This document shows, one piece after another, positions 56,902 to 64,000 of a stretch of 64,000 bases of DNA (its first letter is position 1; each line of letters opens with the position of its first letter). The notes beneath the pieces are model-generated. The model was not told where the DNA came from. It saw only the letters and a list, made by a program, of their open reading frames with translations, and did no database searches. This stretch comes from Agapanthus africanus (taxonomy: Eukaryota > Streptophyta > Magnoliopsida > Asparagales > Amaryllidaceae), in contig CM057342.1 in NCBI GenBank assembly GCA_030015575.1, positions 263,958,867 to 264,022,866 on the forward strand, in the 5' to 3' direction. The translations under genes and the position numbers were made by a program.

Positions 56902-57453
56902 TGTTTCCCCAATCAGAGCAAAGCTCTGTTTGAAATTTGAATTTCAAAAAATTGAAGCAACGCTTCAGATCCAGCGCTAGGCGCGCTGTGCGCCACGTGT
57001 CAAACACTAATGCACTAGCGCCAGGTGTGTTGCGCCCTAGGCAGTGCACCATGTGTGCGCTAACGCTGGACGCATTGCGCGCCACGTGTCAAACACGGGT
57101 GCGCTAGCGCAGGCTGCGCTGCGCTCTGAGCAGCGCACCACATGCAAAGTATGGGTGCGCCAGCACAAAGTGCGCCGCGCTCTGAGCGGCGCACCATGTG
57201 CAAAGCACGGGTGCGCCAGAGCTGGTATTAAAAAATTCCCCACCCTTAGATCAAAAGATCTAATAAATAATGATAAATCATTAATCAGAATTAAAATTCT
57301 GTTATGGAAAGATTTTCTTTCAATCTTGTTAAAAACAAGAAGATTGCCTTCTGTAAAACGGAAGCCCTAGGATCAAAGATCCAATTGTGGGGAAACAACC
57401 CCAAATCAATCAGAAAAAGATCTCTTTAACTGATTCAACAAATCAACTTGCCC

Positions 57454-57460
57454 TATATAA
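57454..57460 (+). promoter_or_regulatory. TATA box of 3' LTR B
   Basis: CCCTATATAAAGACC, about 550 bases into the LTR; the 5' LTR has lost it. Confidence 0.6.
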
Positions 57461-58594
57461 AGACCTTAAGACTTCAAGTCTGAGATAGAGAAACCCCCAT
57501 ATAAATTTTGAGAAATTCAAAGAAAGAAGAGCAAGCTCTTAGCAAAAGAGGATTATTTCTTTAAGGTAAAGATCATGAAAGATGAACACAGAGATGAAAT
57601 TATCTCATTAAAAGAAGAATTATCTTCTTAAAAGATCATAGATCTACAAAAACCAAGGTCTTTCATAAAAAAGATCAAAAGATCTCATCACATACTAAAA
57701 GAATAACATATTCTTCACACGGATCATTGATTTATAAAGACAAGCCTTTTCAAAAATAAGAGCTTTTGTTCTTGAATCTTGAGACAAAGTCTCTTCTAAA
57801 AGAACTTAAATTTGTTCACAGATTATAAAAATTGATCAAATGCGCTTTGCGCTCATGAAATGCGCCTTGCGCTCTTGAACAGCGCTTCTGCGCTCTCTGG
57901 ACCGGTGTTCAGCACCAATATGCGCCACGTGTCAACCACGTATGCAACTTGCGCTTTGCGCTTTTGAAATAGCGCACTGCGCTCATGGGCTGGTGCTCAG
58001 TGCCAAGCGCGCTACGTATCACTCACGTGTGCGCCTCTAAATTGATAGCGCAATGCGCTCATGGACTAGCGCTTAGCGCTCATAAACTGGCGCAATGCGC
58101 CCATCATCCGGCGCTTAGCGCCAAGCGCGACACGTGTCCTTCTTATGTGCGCTGCTTGGCAGAAGCGCACTGCGCTCTTTAACTAGCGCAAAGCGCCTCG
58201 CACGCCTTGTGTCACGCTGAAAGAATATAAATTGTTCTGATGAATGTTCTGCATTCAATACAAGACAAAAAATGTGTCAAGATCTACTGCTCAGCATTAT
58301 TAAAAGGGCCAAGCCCAAATAAAGGCTCAATAGCCAGAATAAACAAAATGTTTATTGGACTTAGCCCAATATTGGCCATAAGTCCTCAACTTATATTTAA
58401 TTGAGCCCGTCTGCTCATAAATATTTAACAGATCTTAGTCCCAAATTGGACTACAGATCTTTCAACCAACTCACACCGGTTCGAGGGTACATCTCTTTAC
58501 TCCTCTGATATCCGTCGTTGTAATTCTTCAACGTCTTCAGAGAGGTGACGGGTCCCGACAACCATACATCTTATAGACTATGACATCTTTAAAC

Positions 58595-58935
58595 TGGACT
58601 GTGGGGTCCTTAAACTCACGGACTACGATGTCCTTAATCTCAGACTGTAGGGTCCCTTTAAACCCACGGACTAAGACGTCCTTAACCTCAGACTGTGGGG
58701 TCCCTTTAAACCCACGGACTACGACATCCTTAACCTCAGACTGTGGGGTCCCTTTAAACCCATGGACTACGAAGTCCTTAACCTCAGACTGTGGGGTCCC
58801 TTTAAACCCACGGACTATGATGTCCTTAACCTCGGACTGTGGGGTCCCTTTAAACTCACGGACCGTAATGTCCTTAAACTAACATTGGACCACCATGTCC
58901 TTAAACTGGTAATCGACCGCAATGTCCCTAAACTA
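58595..58935 (+). repeat. 48-bp tandem array, 3' LTR B (six units)
   Basis: Same alternating GGAC-N6-GTCC dyads as 22817-23110 with one extra unit. Confidence 0.9.
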
Positions 58936-59492
58936 AACAAAAGAGTTCAAATGCTCTTTTGTTGGATCTAAATGATTTTGTTAAGTTGATCTTAGTCTAG
59001 AAAATAGACTAACGTATCTTTAACAAACGTTTAAGTTGATCTTAGTCTCAAATGAGGCTAACGTATCCTTAAACCCAACCCCCAAATCCAAATCTAAGAA
59101 GATACGGATTTGGACTAATCCACGCCCTACGGGCGACAACATAAATTAGTCTCCGTATACAATCCACGGGCAATCAAAAATAAAACAAACACCCATAACA
59201 CGAAGTGACCATCTGGAGAAGGAGGAAGTTGTTACCGCGATGCGGTAGCGTAATTAACTGCAGGGGCTTGCGCCTGCAGGGAAGAGCGTCCCCACAATCA
59301 AAAACCCCTCAAACGAGGGGGAATCTGACGAAGTCTGCTACATCGGCCGCATTCGTTTAAACCTTCGATACATGGTGACATAAATCAACTTAGCATCTTC
59401 GGAGAGGTGGACGGATAGCACCAATTAGCATCTACCCCGAAATTCAGGGAGATGTCCACCGCGTCTTCTCCCGAGTGTTTCGGCGGGGAACA

Positions 59493-59497
59493 AAACC
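59493..59497. other. Target-site duplication of element B, right copy (AAACC)
   Basis: Identical to 21117-21121. Confidence 0.9.
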
Positions 59498-60017
59498 CAA
59501 TTCTCCTTCTAAGCTTTAAATCTGCATGGCAGAATCTTCTTGATAAGAATTAAATTCTCAACTTATGGGAAGATCTGCTTCTGCAGATCTATTATCATGA
59601 AGAAGAACTAAATTCTTGTATTGAGGGTTAAACCCTATCTTTGTTGGAGGAATTAAATTCCTATATACTTTGTGGGAGAATAAAATTATCTGAACTTAGG
59701 TCCTCCCTTAGGCTTTAGATCTGCATGGTAGAATCCCCCCGATGAGAATTAAATTCTCAACTTATGGGGAGATCTGCTTCTGCAGATCTTCAACCACAGG
59801 AAGAACTAAGTTCTTATTCAGAAGAGTTAAACTCTTAGTTTGAGAATTAAATTCTCTTTTGTTTTGTGGGAGCTTATAGAATGATCTCTTTCCCACTCTT
59901 ACTTAGGATTTCTTTCTTTTCTGAAGAGATCTTTTTTCTCTCTGGAGAATTAAATTCTCTTTTCTTTTGTATTCTCTCCCTGTTGCTGTATATCCCTCTT
60001 TCATCCCTCTTGGCTCT

Positions 60018-60025
60018 TATTTATA
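60018..60025 (-). promoter_or_regulatory. TATA box of LTR A
   Basis: TATAAATA on the minus strand with CACGTG pairs 350-700 bases upstream, as expected for U3. Confidence 0.5.
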
Positions 60026-60386
60026 GGAGAAATAAAAGAATCAGTTTGTTTAGTCAATCTTTTATTGAAAGATTTTGATTGATTTTTTAACCAACATGAT
60101 ATTTTAGATCACTCGGTGAATTTTATTCATCATTGGATTTTTAATCCAAAAGATATTTTATTTGTTGTTCCTGGCAGATTTTAGGAAAATATTTCCTTGT
60201 ATAGAATCTTTCTATAAATTGGTGATTTTTAATCACCATTGGATTTTTAATCCAACAGTGCTCCACTTTACAGAGCGCAATCTTTTTTGTTTGGAAAGAT
60301 CTAAAGAAATATTTTTCCAATTAAGGTTTTTGATTCTCTCTTAATTAGAATTTAATTCTATTAGTTCAGATGGTTTAGGAGTTTAT

Positions 60387-60725
60387 CACGTGTTGGCACG
60401 TGACCCCATTTGATAAAGCATTCAAATTAGAATTTAATTCTATTGTTTCAGAGGGTTTAAGAGCCTATCACATGTTGACACGTGACCCTACTGATTAAGC
60501 ATTCAATTTAGAATTTAATTCAGTGTCTACAGGCTTTGCCTGTAAATGGTCATGTGTCTGCACGTGAGACCTGGTCATGTATTAACACGTGACCGCACTG
60601 ACACAGCATTTCCATTTTGTTTATTTTATTCAGTGTCTACAGGCTTTTCCTGTAAATGGTCATGTGTCTGCACGTGAGGCCTGGTCACGTGTGGGCACGT
60701 GATGCCCAGTCACGTGTAGACACAT
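60387..60725 (-). promoter_or_regulatory. Paired CACGTG (G-box) motifs in U3 of LTR A
   Basis: CACGTG-TTGG-CACGTG at 60387-60402 and several similar pairs to 60725, some with CATGTG or CACATG. CACGTG is the core of bZIP/bHLH G-boxes; each pair is also a perfect hairpin. Confidence 0.55.
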
Positions 60726-60790
60726 GATGCCTCATTTAGGGTTTCCCTTGCTGCTTTATCTGTATTTTATTTAATTCCCATGAGGGAACA

Positions 60791-61178
60791 GGGTGCTCAG
60801 TGGAGACTGGGTATACTAAACAGGACTCGCCGAAAACTCCTAGATGGTATTATACCTAACGTCATATAGCAGATTTCTGGTGACACTGGTACAGGTTAGT
60901 CTGTAGACCCGAGATCGTCATAGAGTCTTGTGTGATTCCCACTGTGCTTTGATTTCCACCCAACCCCGTTCAAGAGAGCGTGCAAACATGTGGTTTTTGG
61001 GTACAATCCCGAGTCACATGGAGGCAATGAGCGATAGGAGAGATGTCGTCTCTCCCGGTATTGGGGGTTGATGTTGCGCTGTGCTCGATTGGCCATAACA
61101 GGAAGTTCCTGGCCAAGGCTTATACTGAGATTTACTGGTAAGTGTTATCAGTAGTTTCTTGACCCGTTATAAGCCTCA
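60791..61178 (+). mobile_element. Copia LTR fragment between two Tat LTRs
   Basis: 388 bases matching about 29118-29500 of the copia E LTR (GGGTGCTCAGTGGAGACTGG to GACCCGTTATAAGCCTCA). It ends exactly at the TG of LTR C and begins exactly at the end of LTR A, so it is the preserved host site of two independent Tat insertions. Confidence 0.85.
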
Positions 61179-61738
61179 TGTTTACCGCCGAAAATCAGGA
61201 AGACAAACGTATTGCCTGAATTTGGGAGTAGATACTATTTGGATTTATCCGTCCATCTCTCCAAAGATACCAAGTTGATTATGGCACGGTGTATCGGAGG
61301 TCTGGACGGATGCGGCCGTTGTAGCAGACTTCGTCAAATTCCCCCTCGTTTGCGAGGGGTTTTTGATTGTGGGGACGCTCTTTCCTGTAGGCGCAATCCC
61401 CTGCAGTTAATTACGTTACCGCGTAGTGGTAACCACTTTCTCCTGCTCCAGAAGTTCACTTCGTATCATGTGTGTTTGTTTTGTTTTTGGTTGCCCGTGG
61501 ATTGTATACGGAGACTAATTTATGTTGTCGCCCGTAGGGCGGGGATTAGTCCAAATCCGTATTTTCTTAGATTTGGGTTTGTTTGGATTTAAGGATCGTT
61601 AACCTCGTTTGAGATCAAGATCGACTTAAATGTTTGTTAAGGATACGTTAATCCGATGTTGGACTAAGATCTGCTTAACGGGGGTTCAGGATCATTTTTT
61701 TGATCCAACAAAAGAGCATTTGGGCTCTATGGTTTTAG

Positions 61739-62025
61739 TTTAGGGACGTTACGGTCCATTAGGTTTAAGGACATCATAGTCCATAGAGTTTATTTTAGGG
61801 ACGTTGCGGTCCATTAGATTTAAAGACATCATAGTCCATAGAGTTTAGTTTAGGGACATTGAGGTCCATTAGGTTTAAGGACATCATAATCTATGGAGTT
61901 TAGTTTAGGGACGTTGCGGTCCATAGAGTTTAAGGACATCATAGTCCATGTTTAAGAACATCATAGTCCACAGAGTTTAGTTTAGGGACATTGCGGTCCA
62001 TTGGGTTTAAGGACATCATAGTCCA
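61739..62025 (-). repeat. GGAC-N6-GTCC dyad array in LTR C
   Basis: Dyads with centres GTTACG, ATCATA, GTTGCG and ATTGCG alternate at about 24-30 base spacing. Confidence 0.85.
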
Positions 62026-62500
62026 TATTGTTTTGGCTCATTGGTTTGGGGGTGTGCCAAAAGTTATTGGTTATTAGGACCTTCAACCTCTCTGAAGAGG
62101 TTGAAGGATTACAACGACATGTATCAGAGGTGTGGAGAGATGTACCCTTGAACCAAATCCCAAATCGAGGAGTTATCAGTTCTGAGCATAGAGGCTCGAT
62201 TTGCTTAGAGATTTAATCTCAGGAGGAACTTAACCGATTTGTGGTTGAAGTTGGTTCCTTATAGTGTTAAACACTAACGTATGCTCAGCGCTCACGTGCC
62301 CCTACGTGCGGCCTTAAAACAGTGTTAAACACTGAAATCTGGGGCGCTCACGTATGGCACGTAAGGCGCTGCTTCTTTGGCGCTATTCCCTTGTTCCTTT
62401 TATAGATGCTAAGCCCTATTAGGGATCATGTGCTCTCATATGAGGCGCCCCCAAAATGGGAACTATCTTAGGTTTATTCCCTTTTTCCTTTTGAAATTGC

Positions 62501-62960
62501 TAAGCACTTTTAGGAGGTCACGTGGGATCACGTGAGGCGCCCTAAAAATGGTAACTGTCTTTGGGTTTATACCTTTTTGTTTTGGAAGTGCTAAACACTT
62601 TTTAGGGGGTCATGTGGGATCATGTGAGGCGCCCTAAAAATGGTAACTGTCTTTAGGTTTATACCTTTTTGTTTTAGAAGTGCTAAGCACTTTTTAGGGG
62701 GTCACGTGGGATCATATGAGGCGCCCTAAAAATGGTAACTGTCTTTGGTTTTATACTGTTTTTCTTTTTTAAGTGCTAAGCACTTTTTAGGGGGCACGTG
62801 GGATCACATGAGGCGCCCTAAAAATGGTAACTGTCTTTGGTTTTATACTCTTTTTCTTTTTGAAGTGCTAAGCACTTTTTAGGGGGTTACGTGGGATCAC
62901 GTGAGGCACCCTAAAAATGGTAACTGTCTTTGGGTTTATACCTTTTTACTTTTTTGTATA
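62501..62960 (-). repeat. 92-bp tandem repeat, five copies, in LTR C
   Basis: Units start at 62501, 62592, 62684, 62777 and 62869. Each holds AAGTGCTAAGCACTT-type hairpin sequence, a (T)CACGTGGGATCACGTGA pair with C/T decay, and GGCGCCCTAAAAATGGTAAC. A more diverged copy precedes at about 62409. Confidence 0.93.
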
Positions 62961-64000
62961 AGTACTTGTCATGTGGAGACACGTGACCTGCTCTCAGTTG
63001 TTCTCTTTTGTTCATCAAGGGTGCTCATGTGGGAGCACGTGATATGCCATTATCATGTTGGGTGCTAATCTTTTTACGTGAATGGAGATCTTGAGTTTTG
63101 AGACTTTCAAGCCCATTATTTTATAAGAATTAAATCCTTATATAGGGTTAAACCCTATTTTTACTAAAGGAATTAAATTCGTATATGTTCTTGTAAGAAT
63201 TAAATTCTTTGAACTTAGTTCTTTCCCTTAAGTTTGAATCTACATAACAGAATCTCCCCGATGAGAATTAAATTCTCAACTTGTGGGAAGATCTGCTTCT
63301 GCAGATTTCAACCAGAGGAAGAACTAAGTTCTTTTTTTAGAAAAGTTCAACTCTTGTGTAGGTGAAGAAGAGGTAAGATGTTTTCCGTATTTCTTTTTTT
63401 TTCCTCTTACCTAGGGTTTCTCTTTCTTTTTGAGGAGATCTTCTTTTCTCTAGAGAATTAAATTCTCTTTTCTTTTTAGCTTACTTGGGGGTTTTCCTCT
63501 CCTTCTCTGTATCTCCTCCAGACTCGAAGTCTTGGGTCCTTGATATAGTGGAGGCACATTTGTTGATCTGGTTAAGGAAATCTCTCATTTGAGAGATCTC
63601 TAATTGATCTGGGGATTTTATCCCCCGTTGGATCTTTGATCCTAGGCCTTCTGTTTTACAGAAGATATTTTTCTTGTTTTTAACTAGATTGGGAAAATAT
63701 TTTTCCACACAGAGCTTATTCTGTAATTTGGTGATTTTTAATCACCATCGGATCATTAATCCAACGGTGCTCTGTTTTACAGAGCGTAATCTTTCTAGTT
63801 TGGAAAGATCTAAGGGAATATTTTTCCAAATAGGGCTCTGATCCTTTTATTATTTAGAATTTAATTCTATCGGCTCAGAAGGCTTTAGAAGCCCTCACGT
63901 GCAGCACGTGTCTCCACAAAGTCAAGCCCAACAAAGAGTATCACGTGCTGATACGTGAGTTTCTTTTTATCACTTATTTGTTTTTTAAGAAAGTGCCTAT

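Larger units (their letters stand above)
21122..59492 (+). mobile_element. Complete Tat-lineage Ty3/gypsy element B with nested insertions
   Basis: Bounded by AAACC duplications, LTRs 21122-23664 and 56902-59492, a primer site at 23665 and a purine tract before 56902. Plus-strand gag-pro-RT-RNaseH-archaeal RNaseH-integrase runs 23813-43480. The 13.4 kb between pol and the right LTR hold hairpin modules, a 30-bp satellite and an antisense gene. Removing copia E and the palindromic copia leaves about 23.7 kb, in the size range of Ogre-type Tat elements. By eye the last 310 bp of the two LTRs differ at about 14 sites, so it is older than copia E. Confidence 0.93.
56902..59492 (+). repeat. 3' LTR of Tat element B (2591 bp)
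   Basis: TGTTTCCC ... GGGGAACA. Same order as the 5' LTR, with an intact TATA box (TATATAA, 57454-57460) and six rather than five 48-bp units. About 4-5 percent different from the 5' LTR in the stretch I compared. Confidence 0.92.
59498..60790 (-). repeat. 5' LTR of Tat element A, distal part
   Basis: Continues LTR A after element B. Read on the minus strand it starts TGTTCCCTCATGG at 60790, comparable with TGTTTCCCTCAATC of B. It has a TATAAATA box at 60025-60018, paired CACGTG motifs upstream (60387-60725) and hairpins such as 59571-59590, 59801-59815, 59822-59836, 60133-60149, 60183-60197, 60221-60237 and 60528-60544. Confidence 0.8.
61179..64000 (-). repeat. Tat LTR C (minus), continues past window
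   Basis: The plus strand starts TGTTTACCGCCG, the inverse of a Tat LTR end, and parallels LTR A: the TATACAATCC hairpin (about 61500), dyad array (61739-62025), CACGTG pairs, TAA-loop hairpins and the AAATTAAATTC-type dyads (63120-63260). It could be the 3' LTR of an element to the right or a solo LTR. Confidence 0.85.

Overview
The window is entirely plant transposable-element DNA, and I found no host gene with support. The organism is most likely a flowering plant with a large, repeat-rich genome. The evidence is Ty3/gypsy pol with a second, archaeal-type RNase H (hallmark of the Tat lineage), Ty1/copia elements with a tRNA-Met-type primer site, and an antisense plant mobile domain (PMD) gene with short GT-AG introns. 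I cannot name the species.

Layout from outside in. (1) A Ty1/copia LTR, of which 60791-61178 remains, is flanked by two minus-strand Tat LTRs: element A on its left and C (61179 to the window end) on its right. (2) Element A (Tat, minus) runs from its 5' LTR (59498-60790 plus 19079-21121) through gag, protease, RT, RNase H and the start of integrase (18926 down to 7746). It is broken by a degenerate copia element (1-7745) and by a 2.8-kb AT-rich insert (about 15802-18617) that may be a solo LTR. (3) Element B (Tat, plus, 21122-59492) sits inside A's 5' LTR with 5-bp target duplications AAACC on both sides. It has 2.5-2.6 kb LTRs, a primer site, gag-pro-pol (23813-43480), a long repeat-rich 3' region (43.5-46.8 kb), an antisense intron-containing PMD gene (56.0-46.99 kb, minus) and a purine tract before its 3' LTR. 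Without later insertions it would be about 23.7 kb. (4) B was hit twice: by copia element E (28726-39104, duplication GAACG, two 2210-bp LTRs differing at about ten sites), and by a 4.3-kb palindromic copia derivative (48687-52969, duplication AAGAC) that split an exon of the antisense gene.

All reading frames are damaged. Comparing A with B shows most premature stops are C-to-T or G-to-A changes, and each copy has lost different catalytic residues.

The most unusual signal is secondary structure. The Tat LTRs and the 3' region of B are strings of short inverted repeats whose stems differ from one to the next while the loops stay the same. There are TAA triloops in A and C, GGAC-N6-GTCC arrays in all the LTRs and the 3' UTR, and a five-hairpin module repeated three times in the 3' UTR around a 42-copy, 30-bp satellite. 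With the intron-bearing antisense gene and the transposed palindrome, these are the points I would examine first. All comparisons here were made by eye.
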